From: an uncultured Clostridia bacterium
Lineage (GTDB): Bacteria > Bacillota > Clostridia > Oscillospirales > Ruminococcaceae
Assembly (NCBI GenBank): GCA_947629335.1
Contig: CANRDI010000005.1
Location: forward strand, 58,151 to 122,150
Length of the DNA stretch: 64,000 nt
Reading direction: 5' to 3'
Of this stretch, positions 44,421 to 52,443 are shown piece after piece. The translations under genes were made by a program, and so were the position numbers. How positions within the stretch are numbered: position 1 is the first letter of the stretch; every line of letters starts with the position of its first letter. The notes below the pieces were generated by a model. It was given only the letters and a program-made list of their open reading frames with translations, made no database searches and had not been told where the DNA came from.

Positions 44421-44771
44421 TCAGGAATATTTTTTTATGCAGCCAATAATGTCATCTTGTATAGGAAGAACGTCTTCAAGCACACCTTTAGCCTCTTCGG
44501 GCTTTCCCTCACGGAAAAGGTCAACAATTCTTGAGTATGCTTTATACAGCGGAGTAAGCGAAAGATTTCCCGTAACTCCTTTAAGGGTATGGGCATTTGC
44601 GACGGCTTTTGAATAATCTCCCGTCTCCACAAACTTAAGTATAGGGAGGCTCTCGATATTATCCGGAAGTTTAAGCAGCATTTTCTTATAAAGCTCGTCA
44701 TTATTCATAAAACGATGTATAGCCTCTTCAATATTTACTCCGTATTCTTTCAGCTCTGAAAAAATGTCCAC
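44421..44771 (-). CDS. Histidine phosphotransfer (HPt) protein
   Basis: 116-residue HPt domain. The phospho-accepting His is in AHTLKGVTGNLSL near residue 57, in a four-helix pattern. It should relay phosphate to a receiver, most simply to one of the two receivers of the downstream gene. The start is GTG 44771, with GGAGG nine bases upstream; the ORF extends to 44792 but without a better ribosome site. The promoter is at 44911-44939. Confidence 0.88.
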   Translation of the reverse strand: MDIFSELKEYGVNIEEAIHRFMNNDELYKKMLLKLPDNIESLPILKFVETGDYSKAVANAHTLKGVTGNLSLTPLYKAYSRIVDLFREGKPEEAKGVLEDVLPIQDDIIGCIKKYS

Positions 44772-44910
44772 TGTGATTTCCCTCCAAAACAAATACTGGT
44801 GATGATAGTTAAGAATAATTCAGCTTGTATAAAAGCCGTTTTAGGTCGTCCATTATAAATGTTTTTTCCAAAATCGGACAATTTTCCACATACTGAATAT
44901 TTATGTTTTT

Positions 44911-44939
44911 ATTATAGCACGATTAAACGCTTTTGGCAA
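44911..44939 (-). promoter_or_regulatory. Promoter of HPt/response-regulator unit
   Basis: Minus strand: TTGCCA (44939-44934), 17-base spacer ending in TGC, TATAAT (44916-44911), that is an extended -10. Confidence 0.8.
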
Positions 44940-45038
44940 TATATTTTCAAAAATTTTTTTACGCTTTGTCCAATGCTGTACGACAGCTTTATTGACGCCT
45001 TTTTATACAGTTTTCTTATTAACGCTGACCTTTTATAT

Positions 45039-45584
45039 CTAACTGTAGACCGCCGCGCCCAATACCGCGGAAATACAGATAAGCAAAATCGGCGATATCT
45101 CCTTTTTCTTTGCCGCGAAAAATGCTCCGCAGACTGCCGCAAGAACGGCAAAAATTATTGCCGCTTTCAGATCGGTAAAAAACGCGGTAGAAGTCAAAAG
45201 CATATAGATCCCCGTCGCGGTGATAATTCCCGCGATACAGGGTTTTACACCCGACATAAAAGCTGCCGCCGCAGGCTTTTCAAGAAACCGCTTTAAAAAC
45301 ACAACAAATAAAATCATTACAACAAATGAGGGCAGTATAACTCCGAGCGTTGCGACAGCCGCGCCCAAAACGCCGCCCTGAGAGCTTCCGATATAAGTGG
45401 CGGTGTTCACCATAATGGGACCGGGAGTGCTTTCGCTTATTGCGAGCATATTTGAGAGCATTTCTTCGCTCAGCCAGCCGTTTGATCTTACACATTCCCT
45501 TATCAGCGGTATAGCGCCGTAACCTCCCCCAAATGTGAACAAGCCTATTTTCAGGAATTCCCAGAACAGTTTCAGATATATCAT
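45039..45584 (-). CDS. chrA: Chromate transporter, half-size subunit 2
   Basis: 181-residue short-chain CHR-family membrane protein, about five or six membrane segments. The family block FTFGGGYGAIPLI near residue 17 and STPGPIMVNTATYIGS near 52 are present. Short CHR proteins work as pairs; this is the partner of the next gene. Some act on chromate or sulfate; the real substrate here is unknown. The start overlaps the stop of its partner by four bases. Confidence 0.88.
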   Translation of the reverse strand: MIYLKLFWEFLKIGLFTFGGGYGAIPLIRECVRSNGWLSEEMLSNMLAISESTPGPIMVNTATYIGSSQGGVLGAAVATLGVILPSFVVMILFVVFLKRFLEKPAAAAFMSGVKPCIAGIITATGIYMLLTSTAFFTDLKAAIIFAVLAAVCGAFFAAKKKEISPILLICISAVLGAAVYS

Positions 45585-46150
45585 TTGCTCTCCCTCCTTT
45601 TTCTGAAGAAGAACAGTCCCAGTGTTCCCGCTATGAGTATCATATAAATTGCCGAAAAGTCAATGCCTAAAAAATTTAATATAAGCATTGTTCCGAAAAA
45701 CGCAGCCGAGAATATGATGTTCTCCGCGCGTTTTTCTTTTTTCTTGTACATTTTTACGAGCATTTTTGCTCCCGCGCGAATTATCAGCATTGATACGGCT
45801 ATTCTTATCCCTTTAAAAGCGTTCGCAACAATCTCATATTCAAGAAATCTCTCGAAGAACATTGAGATGAGAAGTATTATCGCAAACGATGGCAGAACAA
45901 CTCCGAGCGTTGCAAGGACAGCGCCGATAATTCCCGCCTGTTTATATCCCACATAAGTTGCGCAGTTTATAGCTATCGGTCCGGGAGTGGCTTCGGCTAT
46001 TGCGGTCATATCGAGGAACTCGTCATGGGTCAGCCACTTTTTCTTTTCGACGCATTCGCTGTCAATAAGCGAGATCATAGCATAACCGCCGCCGAAGGTG
46101 AACGCGCCTATCTTTGCGAAGGTCAGAAACAAGTCGGGGATTGTTTTCAT
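45581..46150 (-). CDS. chrA: Chromate transporter, half-size subunit 1
   Basis: 189-residue short-chain CHR protein, paralogue of the overlapping gene. Seen: FTFGGGYAMISLI near residue 18 and ATPGPIAINCATYVGY near 54. It ends in a Phe/Arg-rich tail. The pair presumably forms a heterodimer with inverted topologies, as known for short CHR proteins. RBS AAAGGAGC precedes the start. Upstream lies the palindromic repeat block at 46203-46431. Confidence 0.88.
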   Translation of the reverse strand: MKTIPDLFLTFAKIGAFTFGGGYAMISLIDSECVEKKKWLTHDEFLDMTAIAEATPGPIAINCATYVGYKQAGIIGAVLATLGVVLPSFAIILLISMFFERFLEYEIVANAFKGIRIAVSMLIIRAGAKMLVKMYKKKEKRAENIIFSAAFFGTMLILNFLGIDFSAIYMILIAGTLGLFFFRKRRESK

Positions 46151-46202
46151 TTAAGCTCCTTTAAATCCGAAATTTTAATGAAAGAAAAACATCGTTTCCG
46201 CT

Positions 46203-46431
46203 TTCCAGCCGCCGCGTAAGCGGCGGCACGAAAGTTTTTTGAAAGAGAGTCCGGAGAGGAAACTTTTTTACAAAAAAGTTTCCTCTCCGGTGGGGGCGCG
46301 GGGGCAAAGCCCCCGCACGCATTAGCAAAATGCGCAACAGATTAAAAGCCTGCGGCTTTTAATCTTGGGTGCGGGGAAAACAAGAGTTTTCCCCGCATTG
46401 CCGTTTTCAAACTTCGTTTTGAAAACGGCAA
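46203..46431. repeat. Composite palindromic element, fullest copy
   Basis: No gene in 46151-46502. Modules in order: a GC-rich hairpin CCGCCGCGTAAGCGGCGG (46209-46226); AAAGTTTTTTGAAAGAGAGT; a 40-base palindrome CCGGAGAGGAAAC.../...GTTTCCTCTCCGG (46251-46290); GCGGGGGCAAAGCCCCCGC (46298-46316); AGATTAAAAGCC/GGCTTTTAATCT (46339-46365); TGCGGGGAAAAC/GTTTTCCCCGCA (46370-46397); TTGCCGTTTTCAAA.../...GAAAACGGCAA (46398-46431). The last three recur near 58.6 kb and, reversed, near 30.0 kb. Confidence 0.85.
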
Positions 46432-46502
46432 TCTTACAAAGATGTTTTGAGTGGAAAAGAGGTTCGTGGAAAAAAGTTCAAATGGGCAGAAAACTTCAAC
46501 TG

Positions 46503-47768
46503 TTACAGTTCATAATTCCCACCGAAAACATCAAGCGTCCTGAAATAATCTTCGGGGGTTTCCGCTCGGCGAATGAGCTTTACGCTGCCGTCCTCGCGCA
46601 GAAGAAGCTCCGCGCTGCGAAGTTTTCCGTTGTAGTTATATCCCATTGAAAAGCCGTGCGCGCCCGCGTCGTGAATTGCCACATAGTCGCCTATGTCTAT
46701 TTTCGGCAGCATTCTGTCAACCGCAAACTTGTCGCAGTTTTCGCAAAGTCCGCCCGTAACGTCATACTTGTGGTCAAGCGGAGCGTTTTCCTTGCCCAAA
46801 ACGGTTATGTGATGATAAGCACCGTAAATGGCGGGGCGCATAAGGTTTGCCGCGCATGCATCAAGCCCTATGTATTCCTTATAAATGTGCTTTTCGCGTA
46901 TCGCCTTTGCTATTAACATTCCATAGGGCGCTAACATAAACCGCCCAAGCTCGGTGAAAATCGCAATATCGCCCATTCCCGCAGGGACAAGTATCTTTTC
47001 ATACTGCTCTTTAACCTTTTCGCCGATAACGGCAATATCGTTCTGCGGCTGGTCGGGCTTGTATGCAATTCCCACGCCGCCGCTGAGATTGATAAACGAC
47101 AATTGAACGCCCGTTTTCTCCTTTATCTCGACCGCTGTCCTGAACAATATCCCCGCAAGCGTCGGGTAATAGTCGTTGGTAAGCGTGTTTGACGCAAGAA
47201 ACGCATGCATTCCGAATTTTTTCGCGCCCTTTTCTTTAAGAATGCGATAGCCCTCGATTATCTGATCGTGGGTAAAACCGTATTTCGCGTCGCGCGGCGT
47301 GTCCATAACGTTCGGCGAGCCGTCCGTCTTAAACTCTCCGCCGGGATTATAGCGGCAGCAGATGGTTTCGGGAATGCCCGTCAGCTTATCAAGCACGTCA
47401 ATGTGCGTGAAATCATCAAGGTTTATAATTGCCCCAAGCTCAAACGCCTTTTTGAAATCAGCGTCGGGCGTTGCGTTTGACGAGAACATAATGTCATGCC
47501 CCTTTGCGCCGACATCATCAGACAGCATAAGCTCGGTAAGGCTCGAACAGTCGAACCCGCAGCCCTCGCTCTGCAAGATCTTCATAATAAACGGGTTGGG
47601 GGTAGCCTTTACCGCGAAATATTCGCGGAAGCCCTTGTTCCAAGAAAACGCCTTGTAAAGCGCGCGGGCGTTCTCGCGTATGCCCTTTTCATCATAGATG
47701 TGAAAAGGCGTGGGATAGGTCTTTGCTATCTCCTCTATCTGTTCTTTGGTTACAAACGGTTTTTTCAT
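46503..47768 (-). CDS. lysA: Diaminopimelate decarboxylase
   Basis: 421-residue PLP enzyme (alanine-racemase-like barrel plus beta domain) that decarboxylates meso-diaminopimelate to lysine. The PLP lysine is in YFAVKATPNP near residue 53, the glycine loop in NLSGGVGIAYKP near 230, the active-site Cys in GLCENCDKF near 343 and the late YNYNGKLRS block near 386. This supports diaminopimelate-based lysine and cell-wall synthesis. RBS GAAAGGAAC; a full consensus promoter and a palindrome lie upstream. No lysine riboswitch was recognised in its short leader. Confidence 0.94.
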   Translation of the reverse strand: MKKPFVTKEQIEEIAKTYPTPFHIYDEKGIRENARALYKAFSWNKGFREYFAVKATPNPFIMKILQSEGCGFDCSSLTELMLSDDVGAKGHDIMFSSNATPDADFKKAFELGAIINLDDFTHIDVLDKLTGIPETICCRYNPGGEFKTDGSPNVMDTPRDAKYGFTHDQIIEGYRILKEKGAKKFGMHAFLASNTLTNDYYPTLAGILFRTAVEIKEKTGVQLSFINLSGGVGIAYKPDQPQNDIAVIGEKVKEQYEKILVPAGMGDIAIFTELGRFMLAPYGMLIAKAIREKHIYKEYIGLDACAANLMRPAIYGAYHHITVLGKENAPLDHKYDVTGGLCENCDKFAVDRMLPKIDIGDYVAIHDAGAHGFSMGYNYNGKLRSAELLLREDGSVKLIRRAETPEDYFRTLDVFGGNYEL

Positions 47769-47794
47769 AGCTGAAGTTCCTTTCTTTATAATTG

Positions 47795-47812
47795 AGTTAG
47801 TTCAAGCTAACT
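47795..47812. promoter_or_regulatory. Palindrome at the lysA transcription start
   Basis: AGTTAG-TTCAAG-CTAACT, a perfect 6-bp inverted repeat, begins seven bases after the lysA -10 on the minus strand, covering the expected start of transcription. It could be an operator or a 5' end hairpin. Confidence 0.45.
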
Positions 47813-47818
47813 GTCATT

Positions 47819-47847
47819 ATTATACACTATTTCTTTTCATTTGTCAA
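47819..47847 (-). promoter_or_regulatory. lysA promoter, full consensus
   Basis: Minus strand: TTGACA (47847-47842), 17-base spacer, TATAAT (47824-47819). Confidence 0.87.
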
Positions 47848-47925
47848 GGGGTATTACATTTTTTGACGAATATGCGATTTGATCGGCAATGTTTGCACGG
47901 GAACGTTTATTCTTTGCGATTGGTT

Positions 47926-48126
47926 TTAATTGCCTGATGAATTTAGGTCAATTCTTTTTTTGAAGTTCACAATGATCAACACAACGTTTAATAAACAATC
48001 AACGGCAAACAATAACCAAATGGGTTTCGGCACGGCTATATCGGCAAACCCGAATATTATCATTGCAATGCCTGTCAGAAGCCCGCATATTCCCGAAATA
48101 ATCCCGATGAGCTTATACTTGTTCAT
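47926..48126 (-). CDS. Small membrane protein, 66 residues
   Basis: Two membrane segments (about 5-27 and 33-52) joined by a short loop, then a basic end (NFKKRIDLNSSGN). Family not recognised. The start at 48126 is chosen because GAGGT lies eight bases upstream inside the end of the previous gene. It follows the PNPOx-like gene by 10 bases. Confidence 0.6.
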   Translation of the reverse strand: MNKYKLIGIISGICGLLTGIAMIIFGFADIAVPKPIWLLFAVDCLLNVVLIIVNFKKRIDLNSSGN

Positions 48127-48136
48127 TCGTGTGACC

Positions 48137-48559
48137 TCATAATATTTCAAAATCTTCGGACTTGAAATTGCTGTAATACCGACCTTTGATTGCAGTAAAT
48201 TTAAGAACGCAGTAATCGGGGTCTGTTACGCCGTTTTTGTAATACATCTTATCGCCCGTTCGCCAAATTCTTTCTTTCGCTTCGGGCGTTTCCAACACCT
48301 CAACTGTTCCTATAAGGCTTACTCCTCTGAAAAATCTTTTATCCACAAAATAAACGCTCGCCTTACTGTTTTCCTTAAAGCATTTGACTTTGTTTGATGA
48401 TGTATTTGTAGAAAACCAAATTTCTTTAATGCCGTTTCTTTCCCGCGGCTTTAACATTGCTTTTGTAACGGGAAATCCCTCGCTGTCTATGTAGGATATG
48501 AAACTTATTCCCGCTTTATCTATCATCTTTCCGACGGTTTCTTCAGGATTTTTCAGCAT
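48137..48559 (-). CDS. Pyridoxamine 5'-phosphate oxidase family protein
   Basis: 140-residue split-barrel FMN-binding protein. The pattern ISFISYIDSEGFPVTKAML at the N-terminus, WFSTNTSSNKVKCFKENSKA near 52 and YFVDKRFFRGVSLIGTVEV near 75 fit the general stress protein 26-like PNPOx group. Likely binds FMN or F420-like cofactor; substrate unknown. GGAGGAAG precedes ATG 48559. Confidence 0.85.
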   Translation of the reverse strand: MLKNPEETVGKMIDKAGISFISYIDSEGFPVTKAMLKPRERNGIKEIWFSTNTSSNKVKCFKENSKASVYFVDKRFFRGVSLIGTVEVLETPEAKERIWRTGDKMYYKNGVTDPDYCVLKFTAIKGRYYSNFKSEDFEIL

Positions 48560-48590
48560 TATTTCTTCCTCCAAAATTCGTATTTACAGC

Positions 48591-49148
48591 TTAGTCAATC
48601 CCCTGTTTGCTTCTTCTGACTAATTCCTTGTATATCTCCTTGCCCATTTTACTGTATTCTTTGGCAAGTTTCGGCTGACCTAAGATTTTATAGACCTTTG
48701 CAAGTTCCTCGCACCAGGTGACAGCACCGTGTTTGCGCTTTTTCTCCCAAGTGTCGCAATAGTCAATGCAAAACGTCAGGCAGTCTACTGCGTCCTGCAA
48801 TATTTCGGGAGTGCGGTAGTTTTTTTTCGGGATTATCTCCTGAAGCGTTGTAATATAATCAAAGCGAATATCATACGATTCGGGACAGGTGTCAATCGCC
48901 TTGTGGTAATACGGAATACCGCGCTCTAAATCGTTTCCGAAAACCACAACCCAACAGCCGATATGACGGTAAAACTTCGCAATCATCTCGCGCGCTTCGC
49001 CTTCGGGGTCGGGGTACTTAGCCAATAATGCTTCGCCGTCAGCGATAAACTCCGTCACCTCGTCGGCGGTTTCAAGGTCGCTGCCCCCGTACTTTTTTCT
49101 GAACGCGACAATTTCCGCGTTCAGTACTTCAACATCATACTGTGCCAT
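48591..49148 (-). CDS. Tandem paralogue family protein 1
   Basis: 185 residues, first of four tandem relatives at 48.6-51.1 kb. Helical and soluble, possibly TPR-like. The shared core is HIGCW.VVFG.DLE.GIPYYHKA followed by CP.S.DI.F.Y.TTL.EIIP and a QDAVDCLTFCID block near residue 120. This copy lacks the basic KKPN...FAP tail of the others. Function is unknown. AAAGGATAAAA precedes the start. Confidence 0.7.
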   Translation of the reverse strand: MAQYDVEVLNAEIVAFRKKYGGSDLETADEVTEFIADGEALLAKYPDPEGEAREMIAKFYRHIGCWVVVFGNDLERGIPYYHKAIDTCPESYDIRFDYITTLQEIIPKKNYRTPEILQDAVDCLTFCIDYCDTWEKKRKHGAVTWCEELAKVYKILGQPKLAKEYSKMGKEIYKELVRRSKQGID

Positions 49149-49158
49149 TTTTATCCTT

Positions 49159-49800
49159 TCATCTGTCGCCGAATTTCCTCAGAATAGGCGCAAATATACG
49201 CTTGATAAGTCTGATAAAGAAGTTGGGCTTCTTTTCCCGTTTAGCCTGTTCTTCCTCCCATTCAGCAAGTTCCACCGCTATTTCCGCGGACATCTTTTCA
49301 CATTCGCGGGCTTTTTCCTCCTGACCTGCAACACGATAGGTATTTGCAAGGTCCATATATCTAAGATCAATGCGGCGCTTTCTCTTAAGCTCCAATGTAT
49401 CACATGCGTCTATGCAGAAAGTCAGACAGTCTATCGCGTCCTGAACAAGTTCGGGAGTGGAATATTTTTCATTCGGGATTATCTCCTCAAGCGTCGTGAA
49501 ATACTCAAAATGAATATCATACGAGTTAGGGCAAAGTTCGAGAGCCTTGTGATAATACGGTATTCCTTGTTCAAGGTCTTGCCCGTAAACCACCGTCCAG
49601 CAGCCGATATGCTGACAGAATTTCCCAAGCCGCTCGCGGGCTTCACCCTCGGGATTAGGGTATTTTGAAACTATTTTTTCAACGTCCTCAAGATACCAAC
49701 CGAGGAATTTTTCGTCTTCAAGCTCTCTGCCTACGCCCTTGTACTTTGCGTTGAATTTCTCAATTTCGGCGTTCAGGGTTTCAATGTTAATTTCAGCCAT
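49159..49800 (-). CDS. Tandem paralogue family protein 2
   Basis: 213 residues, second paralogue. Same core (GKFCQHIGCWTVVYGQDLEQ near residue 65; QDAIDCLTFCIDACDT near 128). It carries the full C-terminal tail KKPNFFIRLIKRIFAPILRK, which is basic and amphipathic and could touch the membrane. RBS AAAGGAACAG. Confidence 0.7.
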   Translation of the reverse strand: MAEINIETLNAEIEKFNAKYKGVGRELEDEKFLGWYLEDVEKIVSKYPNPEGEARERLGKFCQHIGCWTVVYGQDLEQGIPYYHKALELCPNSYDIHFEYFTTLEEIIPNEKYSTPELVQDAIDCLTFCIDACDTLELKRKRRIDLRYMDLANTYRVAGQEEKARECEKMSAEIAVELAEWEEEQAKREKKPNFFIRLIKRIFAPILRKFGDR

Positions 49801-49812
49801 TTTCTGTTCCTT

Positions 49813-49890
49813 TCATCTGTCGTCAAATTCCCTCAAAACAGGCGTTATTGTCGGCGCAATAAGCCTGATTAAAAGGTTCGGTTTCTTCGA
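49813..49890 (-). pseudogene. Orphaned tail of paralogue 3
   Basis: In-frame continuation after the stop at 49891-49893, 25 codons and a TGA. It matches the C-terminal tail of paralogue 2 (KKPN..IRLI....P.LR.F.DR). It is preserved in frame, so the mutation is probably recent, or readthrough occurs. Confidence 0.7.
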
Positions 49891-50427
49891 TTATTCTTCC
49901 CCACCGATTTCAACAGCCATCTTTTCGCACTCCGCCGCCTTTTCGGGCTGCCCCGCTATTTTATACGCCTTTGCCAGATCATAATAAAGACAATCGACCT
50001 GATTTTCCGCCATAAGCGCGGGAGTAGTGCAGTAGTCAATGCAGAACGTCAGGCAGTCTATTGCGTCCTGTACAAGTTCGGGAGTAGAATATTTCTTTTT
50101 GGGGATCAACTCTTCAAGCGTTGTGAAATACGAATAATGAATATCATACGAGTCGGGGCAAAGTTCGAGCGCTTTGTGATAATACGGTATTCCACGTCCG
50201 AGGTCTTTCCCGTAAACTACCGTCCAACAGCCTATGAAATTGCAGAATTTTCCGAGCCGCTCGCGGACTTCTCCCTCGGAATTTTGGTATTTAGTGAATA
50301 TCACGTCAGCGTCTGCAAGATATTGACTGCGGAAATTGCCGTCTTTAAGTTCTCTGTTGATATTTTTGTACTTCTCATGAAACTCGGCAATTTCGGAGTT
50401 CAGAGTTTCAATGTTGTTTTCCGACAT
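49891..50427 (-). CDS. Tandem paralogue family protein 3, tail cut by a stop codon
   Basis: 178 residues, third paralogue (core GKFCNFIGCWTVVYGKDLGR; QDAIDCLTFCIDYCTT). TAA at 49891-49893 ends the protein after GGEE. The frame then continues open for 25 codons to TGA at 49813-49815 and encodes SKKPNLLIRLIAPTITPVLR, clearly the tail found in paralogue 2. So a nonsense mutation has removed the tail. Start ATG 50427 follows GAAAGGAC. Confidence 0.7.
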   Translation of the reverse strand: MSENNIETLNSEIAEFHEKYKNINRELKDGNFRSQYLADADVIFTKYQNSEGEVRERLGKFCNFIGCWTVVYGKDLGRGIPYYHKALELCPDSYDIHYSYFTTLEELIPKKKYSTPELVQDAIDCLTFCIDYCTTPALMAENQVDCLYYDLAKAYKIAGQPEKAAECEKMAVEIGGEE

Positions 50428-50441
50428 TTTATGTCCTTTCA

Positions 50442-51059
50442 TCATTTATTGGTTTTTTTGAGCAACGGCGCGAATATGCGCTTGAAAATATTCGGCTTCT
50501 TTGTAACGCCTAATTCAAAAGCGTATATTTCAAGTTCAGCCTTCTGCGCCTCTCTGCCGCAGCGGCAGCCGTCTTCATGCCGCCCCGCTATGTCGTACAC
50601 CCACGCCAACTCCCACCAGCGGCGGTCAATTTTATATTCCGCCTTAAGCGCAGGGGTGGTGCAGTAGTTTATGCAGAATGTAAGACAGTCAATAGCGTCC
50701 TGTATAAGTCCGGGCGTCGAATATTCCTTGTCGGGAATGATTTCTTTAAGCGTTGTGAAGTACTCAAAGTGAATATCCCACGAGTTCGGACAGAGTTCAA
50801 GCGCTTTATGATAATAAGGTATGCCGTGTTCGAGGTCTTTTCCGAAAACCACCGTCCAGCAGCCTATAAAATTGCAGAATTTTCCTAATTCCTCACGAAT
50901 TTCTACTTCGGGATTTGGATATTTTGAAACTATCGCGCCCGCTTCTGCGAGATATTCGCTGCGTACATCATCATTCTTCAGTTTTTCGTCAATGTCTTTG
51001 TACTTCTCATGAAACTCGGCAATTTCGGCGCTGAGAGTTTCAATGTTATTTTCTGCCAT
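50442..51059 (-). CDS. Tandem paralogue family protein 4
   Basis: 205 residues, fourth paralogue and first in transcription order. Core GKFCNFIGCWTVVFGKDLEH near residue 63 and QDAIDCLTFCINYCTT near 126; tail KKPNIFKRIFAPLLKKTNK. The four proteins differ most after the core. No signal peptide or membrane segment. RBS AAAGGAACAG. The DMT transporter gene ends 23 bases upstream. Confidence 0.7.
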   Translation of the reverse strand: MAENNIETLSAEIAEFHEKYKDIDEKLKNDDVRSEYLAEAGAIVSKYPNPEVEIREELGKFCNFIGCWTVVFGKDLEHGIPYYHKALELCPNSWDIHFEYFTTLKEIIPDKEYSTPGLIQDAIDCLTFCINYCTTPALKAEYKIDRRWWELAWVYDIAGRHEDGCRCGREAQKAELEIYAFELGVTKKPNIFKRIFAPLLKKTNK

Positions 51060-51082
51060 TTTCTGTTCCTTTCCGCTGTTTT

Positions 51083-51958
51083 TCAGCCATTATCATGAAG
51101 CAATGTATCAGCAACCACAAGTGCAGTCCCCGCAATCATTACCGCAAGCGCGACAAGATACATTACAGTAAGCTGCTCCCGCAGGAAAACGAATGAAAGA
51201 AAAACGCCGATAAACGGTGCAACAGCATAATATGCGCTTGTTTTTGCAGCTCCGAGCGTGTTCTGCGCGCGAACATACATAAAAATGCTGAGTCCGTACG
51301 CGACAAATCCCAAAAGCAGGGCAAGCGCGATATACAAAATCTGCGGTACGGTTTCACGTTTTATAAAAGCTATAATAAGCGAACCCAGCCCCGAAAAAAT
51401 CCCCTTTATTACGACAATTTCATAAGTACTTTTTGAGGATATCATTCTTGTGCAGTTGTTTTCAAACCCCCAGCATACCGTTGCCGCAAGCACGAACAAA
51501 GAACCGTAGGAAAAACTGAAACTCTCTGTTCCCTCAAACGAGAGCAATATGCTCGAAACTGTTATAAGAGCAATAGCCGCCCATAATTTCCCCGATACCG
51601 TTTCCTTGAAAACAGCCAAGGCAATGATAGTTGTTGCGACTATCTCGAAATTGCCGAGCAATGACGCGTTTGACGAAGAACCATAGCTTATCCCAAGCAT
51701 CAGAAGTATAGGCGCGGCAATGTCAAGCACTACCATTCCGACAACATACGGCAGGTCTTTTTTGTCCAACTTTTCAGCTTTTTCTTTTTTGCTGAACAGC
51801 GACATTATGCCTATTCCTATTCCCGCGCCAAGATACAGCAAAGCCGCCATAGTCGTTGCTCCGATGTGTTCTAAAAGCAGTTTTGAACACGGCACGTTTA
51901 CCGCGTAAAATGCCGCGGCAAGCAAGGCGAATACAATCGGCTTTGTTTTCGATTTCAT
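51083..51958 (-). CDS. DMT-superfamily (EamA) transporter
   Basis: 291 residues with ten membrane segments made of two EamA repeats: first repeat PIVFALLAAAFYAVNVPCSK, second SYGSLFVLAATVCWGFENNC near residue 150. Such proteins export amino acids, sugars or drugs; the substrate is unknown. The typical Glu of GFENN is present. GGAGG precedes ATG 51958. Probably in one long minus-strand unit with the small genes around it. Confidence 0.88.
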   Translation of the reverse strand: MKSKTKPIVFALLAAAFYAVNVPCSKLLLEHIGATTMAALLYLGAGIGIGIMSLFSKKEKAEKLDKKDLPYVVGMVVLDIAAPILLMLGISYGSSSNASLLGNFEIVATTIIALAVFKETVSGKLWAAIALITVSSILLSFEGTESFSFSYGSLFVLAATVCWGFENNCTRMISSKSTYEIVVIKGIFSGLGSLIIAFIKRETVPQILYIALALLLGFVAYGLSIFMYVRAQNTLGAAKTSAYYAVAPFIGVFLSFVFLREQLTVMYLVALAVMIAGTALVVADTLLHDNG

Positions 51959-51986
51959 CTGTGAACCTCCGTGAAATTGCGGTCTG

Positions 51987-52319
51987 CTAATCGCTGAACC
52001 ACGAGCCGTTGTATTTCTTCTGCGCCCTGTTTCCTATCAAAAAACAAACAGCAAAGCCCACGCCGAACAAAATCCACCCAAACTCGGCGCGTAAAATAAT
52101 GTCAATAATTCCGACAAGGCAGATACATACGCCCCAGACGACCATTCCTGCGCCCCAAAGCGTTGTATACGGCTTTATGTCGTCGGACTTTACGTTTTTA
52201 CAGTGATAGTCGTGTATCAACCGTATTTTCTGCTTTTTCCACAGCAATACCCCGACTGTGATAAACAAAATGCCTATCGGCAAAGTAATTATCATTTCAA
52301 CTATTCCTGCGGCATACAT
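51987..52319 (-). CDS. Small membrane protein, DUF3784-like
   Basis: 110 residues: one N-terminal membrane segment, a short basic cytoplasmic loop (WKKQKIRLIHDYHCKNV), then two membrane segments (about 48-95). The layout with YTTLWGAGMVVWGVC fits DUF3784-type proteins. Function unknown. GGGAGGGTGA precedes ATG 52319; the longer frame to 52391 has no ribosome site. Confidence 0.6.
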   Translation of the reverse strand: MYAAGIVEMIITLPIGILFITVGVLLWKKQKIRLIHDYHCKNVKSDDIKPYTTLWGAGMVVWGVCICLVGIIDIILRAEFGWILFGVGFAVCFLIGNRAQKKYNGSWFSD

Positions 52320-52443
52320 TTTAGTCACCCTCCCAACAACACAGCGAGGTTTTAGATTTAAGGCGGGCGCAATGATGAACATTCCCGCCAAGACGTTCGG
52401 CTTTTTCGGTTAAGCTGCACCGTCGCATTAACCGTTCATATTT

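Noticed and set aside
46365..46649. Frame beginning MGAGKTRVFPALPF, with a similar one at 58603-58788 (MGTGKTRVFPALRF)
   Set aside because: The similar peptides come from translating the composite palindromic repeat; the rest of the two frames is unrelated.
47769..47818. Lysine riboswitch before lysA
   Set aside because: The leader from the consensus promoter to the start is about 45 bases, far too short.
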